Source: JADJNY01 sp046349615 (GTDB taxonomy: Bacteria; Planctomycetota; UBA1135; GCA-002686595). Taken from it: 64,000 bases of DNA. This document shows, piece after piece, positions 27,978-35,375 of this stretch. The DNA is taken from assembly GCA_046349615.1 (NCBI GenBank), contig JAXMBZ010000005.1, forward strand, positions 186,001 to 250,000. Direction: 5' to 3'. A program made the translations under genes and the position numbers. Under the pieces are notes generated by a model that saw nothing but the letters and a program-made list of their open reading frames with translations, was not told where the DNA came from and made no database searches. Every line of letters starts with the position of its first letter. The first letter of the stretch is position 1.

Positions 27978-30272
27978 ATGGAGATGGACTCGAGCGGGAT
28001 CTGGGACCGGTGGTGCGCGGCGCGGGAGGAGCGTCCGGACCTCGCGCCGGAGGAGTTCGCCGCGTGGTTCGGCGCGCAGGCGGGCGAGGTGATCGCGCTG
28101 CTCGCCACGCTCCGCGGGCTGGGCGCGCGGAGCGAACTCCCGCCGCTCGTCGACGTGCTGCCTGCGCTCGACGGCAGCCCCGGCCGTCCGTTCGCGGGCT
28201 TCGTGATCGAGCACGGGCTCGGCGCGGGGAGCACCGGTCTCGTCTTCGCTGCGCGTCGGGCGAACGACGGCGCGCGCGTCGCGTTGAAGATCCTGAACCC
28301 GGTGCTCGCGGTGTCGCCCGACCGGCGCGACGCGGTGCTGCGCGAGGCCGAGGTCGCCGGACGCATGGAGCACCCCGGCATCGCGCGCCTCGTCGCGTCC
28401 GGCGTGGAGCAAGGGTACGCGTGGATCGCGACGGAGTGGGTCGACGGGGACACGTTGCTCGCGCTGTCCGCGATGGACGAAGGCGAGCTGGCGGCAAGCG
28501 TGGAGTCGATGCGCGCTGCGCGCGTGGAATTGAACCCCGACTGGCCTCGTGAACCGGCCTCCTCCGTGCGCGCGTGGCCGCTCGCCGCTAAGGCGGCGCT
28601 CGAGGTCGGGCTGCAGCTCGCGGCCGCGATCACGCACGCGCACGAGCGCGGGATCGTGCACCGTGACTTGAAGCCGCAGAACGTGCTGCTCGCGCGCGAT
28701 GGGAGAGTGAAGGTGATCGACTTCGGGCTGGCGAGCGTGGAGGGAACCCGCCTCGCGGTGAGCAGCTCGGGCGAGTGGGCCGGGACGCCGCTCTACATGG
28801 CGCCGGAGCAGTTCTTCGGGACGGGGCCCGCGGGGCCGCTGACCGACGTGCACGCGCTCGGTTTGATCCTCGCCGACGTCGCGACCGGCGCGATCTCGTC
28901 GCCCGAGCGGCAGGCGATCGAGAGCCTCGACACGCTGGGCCGCTCGGCCCGCGCGGCGTTGAAGGACGCGCTCCGGCGGATGCCGCGCGGGCTGCGCGAC
29001 GTTGTCGTGCGGTGCACGGAGCACGAGCCGCGGCATCGACATGGGAGCGTGCGAGAGGTGCTCGAGGACCTCACGCAGCTGCTGCGCGGTGCGCCGCTCG
29101 TGCACGGAGCGGCGACGCCGTGGGTACGGGTGGCGAGAGCTCTCGCGCGGCATCCATTGCGTTCGCTCGCGATGACGGCGGGCGCGCTCGCGCTCGGCGT
29201 GCTCGCCGCTTGGGGGTGGAGGAGCGCCAGGACCGGCAGCGTGCACATCGCGACGGGCTTCCAAGGCGAGCCGATCTGGATCGACGGCGTGTCGTACGGG
29301 CTCGCGCCGCAAGAGGCCGCGCTCCGGAGCGGACGCCACGTCCTGGAGTTTCGTGAGTGGGACAACACGCTCATGTGTCCGCCGTTCGGGATCGACGTCC
29401 CGCTCGGCGGACGGATCTCCGAGCTGTTCGTGTTCAGGCCGACTGCGAACGTCCACCGCGTTCTCCCCCCACCCAGCTCCGACTACAGCACGAGTGCTTG
29501 GTTGCAGATCGGCACCCCCGCGCCGCGGATCCAAGTCTGGATCGACGGAACGGAGCGCGGCGAGCTACCGGGGATCACGGCCTTGCTGCTCCCGCTCGGG
29601 GACCATCACCTCCGGATCGAGGCGCCCGGCTGCAAGCCGTTCGAGCGCGAAGTGAAGATGCGTGATGGGCGCCTGTGCTTCGTTTCAGCCGAACTCGATC
29701 CTCTCGACTCTCCTTGGACGACCATCGTCCTCTACTGCCCCTTCGACGATCTGGTGCGACGCGGTCTGCGCGAGAAGCACGGCTTGCGCGAGTACTGCGA
29801 GACCTTGCCGATGGCGTGGTACGTGCCGGGGAACTCCGTGAACAAGGCGTACTGGGGGCCTTCCGAAAACGGCGAGGGAGGAGAGGCCACCTTGGCCCTC
29901 GATCTGCCCTTCGCCCTCGGTGCCGTCGAAGTCGAGATCGGTGAGCCGGACATCACGCTCAGCGTCGTCGGTGGTCGAGCGTGGAGCGTTCTGGAGATGG
30001 GCCCTTCCGTCGAGGAACTGCGGCCGGTGTACCGGATCTCGCAGTCCCTCCCAGAAGCGCCCCAGTTGACCTGGGACCAGGCGTCTCTGTCCAGCATGCC
30101 TGCCCGGTGTGGCGATCGGCGGGAACTGCTGCTCCGGTTCCGGGTCTCCCCGGCCACCGTAGGCATCGACAATGCGTCCACAGCAGCCCTACGAACGAAT
30201 GCGATGCCTCAGTGGCCACCGGGTGGGGAACTGGTGTGGCAGCCGGCACTTAGGGTCCGTATCAAGCCCTGA
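27978..30272 (+). CDS. Membrane-anchored Ser/Thr protein kinase with PEGA-like extracellular repeats
   Basis: 764 residues. A Hanks-type kinase domain spans about 75-370: glycine loop GAGSTGLVFAAR at residue 82, VALKIL Lys, catalytic HRDLKPQN with Asp230, VIDFGLAS and YMAPEQ, all key residues present. One membrane segment near 395-415 (RSLAMTAGALALGVLAAWGW) is followed by two PEGA-like repeats (IWIDGVSYGLAPQEAALRSG; VWIDGTERGELPG...LPLGDHHLRIEAPG) and an unrecognised C-terminal domain. Start 27978 is preferred; a TTG at 27954 and a second ATG at 27984 are alternatives. It follows the sigma factor gene and probably senses an envelope signal. GC content falls through its 3' half. Confidence 0.9.
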   Translation: MEMDSSGIWDRWCAAREERPDLAPEEFAAWFGAQAGEVIALLATLRGLGARSELPPLVDVLPALDGSPGRPFAGFVIEHGLGAGSTGLVFAARRANDGARVALKILNPVLAVSPDRRDAVLREAEVAGRMEHPGIARLVASGVEQGYAWIATEWVDGDTLLALSAMDEGELAASVESMRAARVELNPDWPREPASSVRAWPLAAKAALEVGLQLAAAITHAHERGIVHRDLKPQNVLLARDGRVKVIDFGLASVEGTRLAVSSSGEWAGTPLYMAPEQFFGTGPAGPLTDVHALGLILADVATGAISSPERQAIESLDTLGRSARAALKDALRRMPRGLRDVVVRCTEHEPRHRHGSVREVLEDLTQLLRGAPLVHGAATPWVRVARALARHPLRSLAMTAGALALGVLAAWGWRSARTGSVHIATGFQGEPIWIDGVSYGLAPQEAALRSGRHVLEFREWDNTLMCPPFGIDVPLGGRISELFVFRPTANVHRVLPPPSSDYSTSAWLQIGTPAPRIQVWIDGTERGELPGITALLLPLGDHHLRIEAPGCKPFEREVKMRDGRLCFVSAELDPLDSPWTTIVLYCPFDDLVRRGLREKHGLREYCETLPMAWYVPGNSVNKAYWGPSENGEGGEATLALDLPFALGAVEVEIGEPDITLSVVGGRAWSVLEMGPSVEELRPVYRISQSLPEAPQLTWDQASLSSMPARCGDRRELLLRFRVSPATVGIDNASTAALRTNAMPQWPPGGELVWQPALRVRIKP

Positions 30273-30284
30273 TGAGGCTCCTCG

Positions 30285-30298
30285 GGATTTTCGTAACG
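30285..30298 (+). promoter_or_regulatory. 14-base element downstream of the kinase gene (copy 2)
   Basis: GGATTTTCGTAACG matches the element at 27939-27952 at 12 of 14 positions. It lies 12 bases after the kinase stop and 23 bases before the ATG at 30322, mirroring the spacing seen upstream of the kinase. Confidence 0.45.
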
Positions 30299-30321
30299 CG
30301 CCGGGGTGGCTAGACGCTTCA

Positions 30322-30600
30322 ATGTCTGTTGTCGAACCGAACTTCCCCCCGGACAATGAACACGAATGCCCCCCGCGAGGATTCATGGCATGGTACAGGC
30401 TCTTCCTGGTCGATGTGTTGCGCTTTTCCGAGGACGAGGTGCGCGCATCGCCGCGGGCACGGCCCTTGATCGCAGTCCATCGCGAAGTCCTCGCCGTCAA
30501 GGTGCCCTCGTGGCGACTGTCATTGCAATTACAGGGAGCCGAGCGAGGAATGGCGCGGTTCTTAGTGCTCGGGCTGAATCAGAATTGGGAGATTCAATGA
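30322..30600 (+). CDS. Possible small protein of the ECF/kinase locus
   Basis: A 92-residue frame from ATG 30322 (MSVVEPNFPPDNEHECPPRG...). A shorter start at ATG 30385 gives a 72-residue protein beginning MAWYRLFLVDVLRFSEDEVR. It has no membrane segment or known motif. Three points support it: its TGA overlaps the start of the next gene (ATGA), the repeated 14-base element precedes it at the same distance as before the kinase, and its composition is not Arg/Pro-rich like GC shadows. Against it: no similarity I recognise and no strong ribosome site. It may be an adaptor or leader of the next gene. Confidence 0.35.
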   Translation: MSVVEPNFPPDNEHECPPRGFMAWYRLFLVDVLRFSEDEVRASPRARPLIAVHREVLAVKVPSWRLSLQLQGAERGMARFLVLGLNQNWEIQ

Positions 30601-31730
30601 TGGATAAGGCAAGGCTAACACAGAGATTGACCACAAATGCACTGCTTCTTGCTTGCCTCGCGCAGTGTCGAAGGCTGGTGCTGATTTCTTTTGCCTGTGT
30701 TCTATTTATCGCAAGTGCGGGTGCCCAGGCTGTAAGTACATGTGTTGGGTACCCAATTAGCTTCTCATCTGCCAGCGGGACCCGGCAGGTTGCAGGGCCA
30801 CTTTTTGACCCACAGCTTGGTGCACTCGTGCGCGTGAGACTCTACGCGAATCTCTCGGATCACCTGGAGTACTTCGTTTCTGGTTGCCCAAGCCAAGCGG
30901 GCACAGTTTCGTATTCACTCACAGCATCTGTCGGGCTTCAGTTTCCTGGATCGCACGTGGTGGTGTGTCAGAATGCCAATAGCTTCAGTGGCCAATTGAG
31001 TGTTCCGGCCGACTTGGGTTGCGTGCCAGACTGTTGCTCAGACCTCGGGATGTTCGGTGTGTCCTCATCAGTTGTGATCCCGGCTTCAAGTCCTGATGCG
31101 TCCGCATTCATCCAGACGCCTGGCGGCCCTGTGTCATTTGCGCTTGATTATGTCTATGCAAACAGCGTTAGTGTGGGATGCTGTCCTCAGGTTGTTATTG
31201 TCTTTAATTTATTGCCATTTCACACGGGCGGGAATTTTATGGTGTGCTATGATTATATTCCTACAGGGAACACGTTCTGTCACGGGGACGGAGTAGACGT
31301 TAGTCACTCCTCCGCTTGTCCGTGTGGCAACAATGGCGCTCCCGGTCACGGCTGCGCCAATTCGGCGGTGTCAGGTGGTAGTCAGTTGTCTCGCGTGGGG
31401 ACCCCGAGTCCAGACACGATTGTATTGATGGGCTCGCAGATGCCGGCCGCTTCAATGTGTGTGTATGTGCAGGGAGATGGCCTGGCCGATGCAGTATTTG
31501 GCGACGGAGTTCTGTGTACCGGTGGTGTTCTCGTGCGCTTGCGATTGAAAGCGAATGTTGCTGGGGCAAGCCAGTTTCCAGAGGCCGGTGATCTCTCTGT
31601 GTCTAGTCGGGGACAGGTTATTCCTGGAAGTGGTGTGCGGCGATTTTATCAAACATACTACAGAAATTCGGCCGCATTCTGTACTGCCGAAACGTTCAAC
31701 ATTACAAATGGTGTAGTTGTTGATTGGTGA
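30597..31730 (+). CDS. Secreted protein with C-terminal Cys-rich planctomycete module (copy 2), AT-rich gene
   Basis: 377 residues. ATG 30597 follows TGGGAG at 30586-30591 and overlaps the preceding stop. The N-terminus has a signal peptide with an extended n-region (hydrophobic core about residues 30-45, FIASAGAQA). Residues about 45-225 are a Cys-containing beta-rich domain (CVPDCCSDLG, SVGCCPQVVIV). Residues 227-377 repeat the module of the 3441 gene: FCHGDG, CPCGNNGAPGHGCANS, CVYVQGD, FGDGVLCTGG, RFYQTYYRNSAAFC. The gene is strikingly AT-rich for this genome; bases 31201-31260 hold only 21 G or C. That suggests recent transfer or an unusual mutational history. Function unknown. Confidence 0.85.
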   Translation: MMDKARLTQRLTTNALLLACLAQCRRLVLISFACVLFIASAGAQAVSTCVGYPISFSSASGTRQVAGPLFDPQLGALVRVRLYANLSDHLEYFVSGCPSQAGTVSYSLTASVGLQFPGSHVVVCQNANSFSGQLSVPADLGCVPDCCSDLGMFGVSSSVVIPASSPDASAFIQTPGGPVSFALDYVYANSVSVGCCPQVVIVFNLLPFHTGGNFMVCYDYIPTGNTFCHGDGVDVSHSSACPCGNNGAPGHGCANSAVSGGSQLSRVGTPSPDTIVLMGSQMPAASMCVYVQGDGLADAVFGDGVLCTGGVLVRLRLKANVAGASQFPEAGDLSVSSRGQVIPGSGVRRFYQTYYRNSAAFCTAETFNITNGVVVDW

Positions 31731-32172
31731 GGCCTGTTGAAGACTCAGTTTCTTTGGTGCTCGGGGGAGAAGATCCCTCCAGCATCTTGACGGCGCTGGC
31801 GCGGAGGCAAATGGCGGTGAGTGGCTGAAGTTCATTGCGTTCAATCAACTCGTCCAAGATAGATAGCGCCATCCACTCCAAAGCCGCGCGACGCACGTGT
31901 TCGGCACCGGAGAGTGACCGCACTCAAGAGAGTTGTTTCTTTCCCGTGCGAAGGAAGCACTCCATGCAGCCTTCACCCTGGGCGCCCCCACGCCTGCCGG
32001 GATCTACTCGATGCCGAGATGGGCATTCCTGGTGGAGCCAGTCGCTGACGAACCAAGTGCCGTGGTCGTGACGCCGTAGCGGTGCGCAATCAGCCGGTTA
32101 CAATCAGCCCGAACTTTCTCCCGTCGCGCTGCCGCACGCGCCCGGGCCCGCTCACCCTTGAGTGAACCGCGC
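31731..32172. other. AT-rich intergenic region with possible gene remnants
   Basis: Lies between the AT-rich secreted-protein gene and rtcR. A 73-residue minus-strand frame at 31702-31923 has protein-like composition (RRAALEWMALSILDELIERN) but overlaps the neighbouring 3' end and has no recognised family. CAATCAGCC occurs twice, at 32087-32095 and 32101-32109, five bases apart. No transposase, terminal inverted repeats or tRNA could be recognised. From about 32110 the base composition returns to the GC-rich norm, so the region marks a composition boundary. Confidence 0.45.
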
Positions 32173-33795
32173 CTAGCGCGCGTCCTTCACCCGCGCCCAG
32201 TCGAGCCCGAAGCGCGCGAGGTACTTCCGCAGCCGGTCCGCGTCGTTCGACGACGTCTTCTTCGCGCGCGACGTCGCGAAGAGCTCGCGCCCGGCCTCCG
32301 AGAGCGATCGCGCGCTCGCGCACGCGCTGACGACGTCGGCGAGTTGCACGCGGTCGAAGCGGTCGAGAGCCTCGATGCGTTCGCGCCCGAGGAGCTCGAC
32401 GAGCCGGTCCTCGCCGTCCGCGCGCGCGGCGCCGGCCTCGGGATCGCGCCACGCGCGGCGCAGGCGCTCGAGCTCCTCCTCGACCGTCGCGACGTCGACG
32501 CGGCCCTTCGGCGCGAGCGTCGCCATGCGCACGAGCGCCGCGTTGAAGTCGCGGAAGTTCGCGCGCCAGACGCCTTCGCGCGACGTCGCGAACGCGAGGA
32601 AGCGCTCGCGCGCCTCCTTGTTGAACGTGACGCGCCGCCCGTGCCGCTCCTCCCAGCGCTCGAGCTCCCAGTCGAGGTTCGGCTCGATGTCCTCGGGCCG
32701 CGCGCGCAGCGCGGGCAGCTCGAACGTCCAGAGGTCGATGCGCGCGAGCAGGTCCTCGCGGAAGCTCCCGCGGCGCACCGCGGACGCGAGGTCCCGGTTC
32801 GTGCCCGCGATGAGCTGGAAGTCGCTCTCGACCTCCTTGTCCGCGCCGACGGGCAGGAAGCGCTTCTCCTCGAGCGCGCGCAGCAGCATCGCCTGCTCGT
32901 CCTGGCCGAGCTCCCCGATCTCGTCGAGGAAGAGGAGCCCGCGGTCGGCCGCGCGGAGGAGCCCGGGCCGGTCGGCGAGCGCGCCGGTGAACGCGCCCTT
33001 CCTGTGCCCGAAGAGCGCGCTCATGGCGCCTTCGCCGCGCAGCGTCGCGCAGTTCACCTCGACGAAGCTCCCGCGGAGCTCCTGGTGCGCCTGCTTCAGC
33101 TCGAAGACGCGCCGCGCGAGCTGCGACTTGCCCGCGCCCGTGGGCCCGGTGAGCAGGATCGGCGCGCGCGAGCCGGCCGCGACGCGCTCGACGCGCTCGA
33201 TCAGCGCGTTGAACGCGCGGTTCTTCGTGCGGATGCCGCTCTTCAAGAGCTCGAGCCGGCCCTCCTGCTCGCGCATCGCGCGCGTCGCGAGGCGGTCGTA
33301 CTTGCCGAGGTCGAGGTCGATGATCGAGTACGTGCCGGCGGCGTCGCCGCGCTGTCCCGGCGCGGGCGCCGTCTGCACGAGCCGCGCGGGGATGCGGCGC
33401 GTCTCGACGAGGAGGAAGAGGCAGATCTGCACGACGTGCGTGCCCGTCGTGACGTGGACGAGGTAGTCCTCGCGCTCCGGGTCGAACGGGTACGAGCGCG
33501 CGAAGTCGTCCGTCTTGTCGAACACCTCGCCGAAGTCCCACGCGTTCTCGAACTCGAGCTCGTGGAGGCGCACCTCGGTCTCGGGCGAGACGGAGCGGAT
33601 GTCCTTCGCGACGGCCTCCGCGAGCGAACGGAACCGGCGCTGGATGAAGAGCTCGAAGCGGTCGACGACGAGGTCGTCGTGCCGGCAGAGCGAGACGGAG
33701 GGACGCCAGCGGTCCCAGCGCTCCGCGCCGTGGCCCGCGTCGAGCGAGGAACCCAGGAAGCCGAGGACGACGGTGCGCTTCGGATCCGTAGCCAT
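32173..33795 (-). CDS. rtcR: Sigma-54-dependent transcriptional activator of RNA repair genes
   Basis: 540 residues. The N-terminal about 180 residues form the RtcR-specific CARF-like sensor domain (TVVLGFLGSSLD at the start, YLVHVTTGTHVVQICLFLLV near residue 112). The AAA+ domain has Walker A LLTGPTGAGKSQLAR, the sigma-54 contact loop GAFTGA in HRKGAFTGALADRPG, Walker B GLLFLDEIGELG and the Arg finger region RRGSFREDLLARIDLW. The C-terminal about 60 residues carry the DNA-binding part. E. coli RtcR activates rtcBA, and here rtcBA is divergent, with a sigma-54 promoter in the gap. The sensor probably binds an RNA fragment or cyclic-phosphate ligand. Confidence 0.95.
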   Translation of the reverse strand: MATDPKRTVVLGFLGSSLDAGHGAERWDRWRPSVSLCRHDDLVVDRFELFIQRRFRSLAEAVAKDIRSVSPETEVRLHELEFENAWDFGEVFDKTDDFARSYPFDPEREDYLVHVTTGTHVVQICLFLLVETRRIPARLVQTAPAPGQRGDAAGTYSIIDLDLGKYDRLATRAMREQEGRLELLKSGIRTKNRAFNALIERVERVAAGSRAPILLTGPTGAGKSQLARRVFELKQAHQELRGSFVEVNCATLRGEGAMSALFGHRKGAFTGALADRPGLLRAADRGLLFLDEIGELGQDEQAMLLRALEEKRFLPVGADKEVESDFQLIAGTNRDLASAVRRGSFREDLLARIDLWTFELPALRARPEDIEPNLDWELERWEERHGRRVTFNKEARERFLAFATSREGVWRANFRDFNAALVRMATLAPKGRVDVATVEEELERLRRAWRDPEAGAARADGEDRLVELLGRERIEALDRFDRVQLADVVSACASARSLSEAGRELFATSRAKKTSSNDADRLRKYLARFGLDWARVKDAR

Positions 33796-33798
33796 AGA

Positions 33799-33812
33799 GA
33801 TAGAACCCTATC
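33799..33812. repeat. Short inverted repeat upstream of rtcR
   Basis: GATAG at 33799-33803 and CTATC at 33808-33812 flank AACC, three bases upstream of the rtcR start codon. It may be an operator for RtcR autoregulation or an upstream activator half-site for rtcBA, about 120 bases from the sigma-54 promoter. Arms are only five bases, so chance is possible. Confidence 0.35.
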
Positions 33813-33933
33813 GGAAAAGCTCGTGATCGGCAGGCGTGGAGCGCTCGCCCCGCCGCCCCGGCCCGGGGCGGTTCCGCCGCAACCCTCGGCCACGCAAGGG
33901 GTCGCGCGTACGCGCGGCCGGGACGGGCGGCCC

Positions 33934-33949
33934 AGGCACGCGCGCTGCC
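33934..33949 (+). promoter_or_regulatory. Sigma-54 promoter of rtcBA
   Basis: AGGCACGCGCGCTGCC matches the consensus TGGCACGNNNNTTGCW at all critical positions: GG at 33935-33936 and GC at 33947-33948 with correct spacing. It is directed toward rtcB, about 200 bases before its ATG, downstream of the divergent sigma-54 activator gene. Transcription would start near 33960. Confidence 0.8.
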
Positions 33950-33987
33950 CTGGAGGCGCCCGGAGGTCGACCCTCCACCCCGACCGG

Positions 33988-34012
33988 GCGGTCGCTCGCT
34001 TCTTGCGACCGC
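33988..34012 (+). promoter_or_regulatory. Hairpin in the rtcB leader RNA
   Basis: GCGGTCGC at 33988-33995 pairs perfectly with GCGACCGC at 34005-34012 over a 9-base loop (TCGCTTCTT). If transcription starts at the sigma-54 promoter, the hairpin lies within the first 30-55 bases of the rtcBA mRNA. It could regulate stability or translation. Confidence 0.45.
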
Positions 34013-34146
34013 GGACGCCGGGGGATCCGCGCGCGCGGCGCCCGTCCGGGAGCCCGATGGCGCGGATCCCCCCGCCGCCGGCGCGCGCGACGGAACGCGC
34101 GCGACGACGCGCTCGTTCGGGCTAGGCTGCCGGAGACGCGACGGAC

Positions 34147-35367
34147 ATGACCACGAATTACGAACTGCTGGAGGTCGAAGACGGCGTGCCCATCAAGGCG
34201 TGGGTGCGCGGCGTGCCGTTCGAGGACGAGGCGAAGAAGCAGCTCCACAACGTCGCGCGCCTCCCGTTCGTCCACCCGTGGGTCGCGGCGATGCCCGACG
34301 TGCACTGGGGGATCGGCGCGACGGTCGGCAGCGTCGTCCCGACGATCGGCGCGATCATCCCCGCCGCGGTCGGCGTCGACATCGGCTGCGGGATGATGGC
34401 GGTCGAGACGACGCTCGCCGCAGACGACCTGCCCTCGAACCTGCGCCAGGTGCGCGAGGCGATCGAGAAGGCGGTGCCGCACGGCATGACGAAGCGGGGG
34501 CGCGACAAGGGCTCGTGGCACGACGTGCCCGAGCGCAGCGCGAACGCGTGGTCGGAGCTCGAGCCCGTCTTCCGCCGCATCGCGGACAAGCACCGCGCGG
34601 TCAAGAACGCGAACCACGTGACGCAGCTCGGCACGCTCGGCACGGGCAACCACTTCATCGAGGTCTGCGTCGACGAGGCGGACCACGTCTGGTTCCTCCT
34701 GCACTCGGGCTCGCGCGGCGTCGGCAATCGGATCGGCACGTACTTCATCGAGCTCGCGAGGAAGGACCTGGGGGCCGCGGTCGGGAACCTGCCCGACCGG
34801 GACCTCGCGTACCTCTCCGAGGGCACGCAGCACTTCGACGACTACGTCGAGGCCGTCGAGTGGGCGCAGACGTTCGCGATGACGAACCGCGCGCTGATGA
34901 TGAAGGCCGTCGTCGAGGCCGTGAAGTCGGTCAAGGGCGTGCGCAACTTCCAGACGACCTCGATGGCGGTGAACTGCCACCACAACTACGTCGCGCGCGA
35001 GCGGCACTACGGCGCGGACGTCTTCCTGACGCGCAAGGGCGCCGTGCGCGCCGGCGCGGGCGAGCTCGGCATCATCCCGGGCTCGATGGGGGCGGCGAGC
35101 TACATCGTGCGCGGCAAGGGCAACCCCGAGAGCTTCGACTCGTGCTCGCACGGCGCGGGGCGGAGGATGAGCCGCACGAAGGCGAAGGAGACGTACTCCG
35201 TCGCCGACCACGCGGAGGCGACGAAGCACGTCGAGTGCCGCAAGGACGCGGCCGTGATCGACGAGACGCCGATGGCGTACAAGCCGATCGACCGAGTGAT
35301 GGCCGCGCAGGCGGACCTGGTCGAGGTCGTGCACACGCTGCGGCAGGTCGTGTGCGTGAAGGGGTGA
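34147..35367 (+). CDS. rtcB: RNA-splicing ligase RtcB
   Basis: A 406-residue GTP- and Mn-dependent ligase that joins 2',3'-cyclic phosphate or 3'-phosphate RNA ends to 5'-OH ends. It has the metal-site motifs PDVHWGIGATVGSV and VGVDIGCGMMAVET, NHFIEV and LLHSGSRGVGN, the NCHHNYV motif, and the guanylylated His335 in CSHGAGRRMSR. All metal-binding Cys and His residues appear present. Length matches the E. coli-type enzyme. It is followed by rtcA after 8 bases and is probably activated by RtcR through the sigma-54 promoter upstream. The substrate in cells is likely tRNA or rRNA cleaved under stress. Confidence 0.96.
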   Translation: MTTNYELLEVEDGVPIKAWVRGVPFEDEAKKQLHNVARLPFVHPWVAAMPDVHWGIGATVGSVVPTIGAIIPAAVGVDIGCGMMAVETTLAADDLPSNLRQVREAIEKAVPHGMTKRGRDKGSWHDVPERSANAWSELEPVFRRIADKHRAVKNANHVTQLGTLGTGNHFIEVCVDEADHVWFLLHSGSRGVGNRIGTYFIELARKDLGAAVGNLPDRDLAYLSEGTQHFDDYVEAVEWAQTFAMTNRALMMKAVVEAVKSVKGVRNFQTTSMAVNCHHNYVARERHYGADVFLTRKGAVRAGAGELGIIPGSMGAASYIVRGKGNPESFDSCSHGAGRRMSRTKAKETYSVADHAEATKHVECRKDAAVIDETPMAYKPIDRVMAAQADLVEVVHTLRQVVCVKG

Positions 35368-35375
35368 CGCGCTCC

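Larger units (their letters stand above)
33796..34146. other. rtcR-rtcB divergent regulatory region, 351 bases
   Basis: Contains a sigma-54 promoter for rtcBA (33934-33949), an inverted repeat next to rtcR (33799-33812), a hairpin in the rtcB leader (33988-34012) and a TAGGCT box at 34123-34128 without a clear -35. No open reading frame in it looks real. Each element is listed separately. Confidence 0.6.

Noticed and set aside
30597..31730. Low-GC gene as a phage or plasmid cargo gene
   Set aside because: No integrase, phage or plasmid genes are nearby, and the protein carries the same C-terminal module as a GC-rich gene in this window.
32092..32108. Third copy of the GGATT-NN-CGTAACG element on the minus strand
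   Set aside because: Only the GATT and GTAAC parts match and the spacing is different; there is no start codon at the expected distance.
31731..32172. Insertion sequence or transposase remnant
   Set aside because: No terminal inverted repeats, no target duplication and no transposase motif could be identified; only a 9-base direct repeat is present.
34123..34128. TAGGCT box as a second, sigma-70 promoter of rtcB
   Set aside because: The -10 resembles others in the window, but the base composition 17 bases upstream has no -35 resemblance; kept only as a note.
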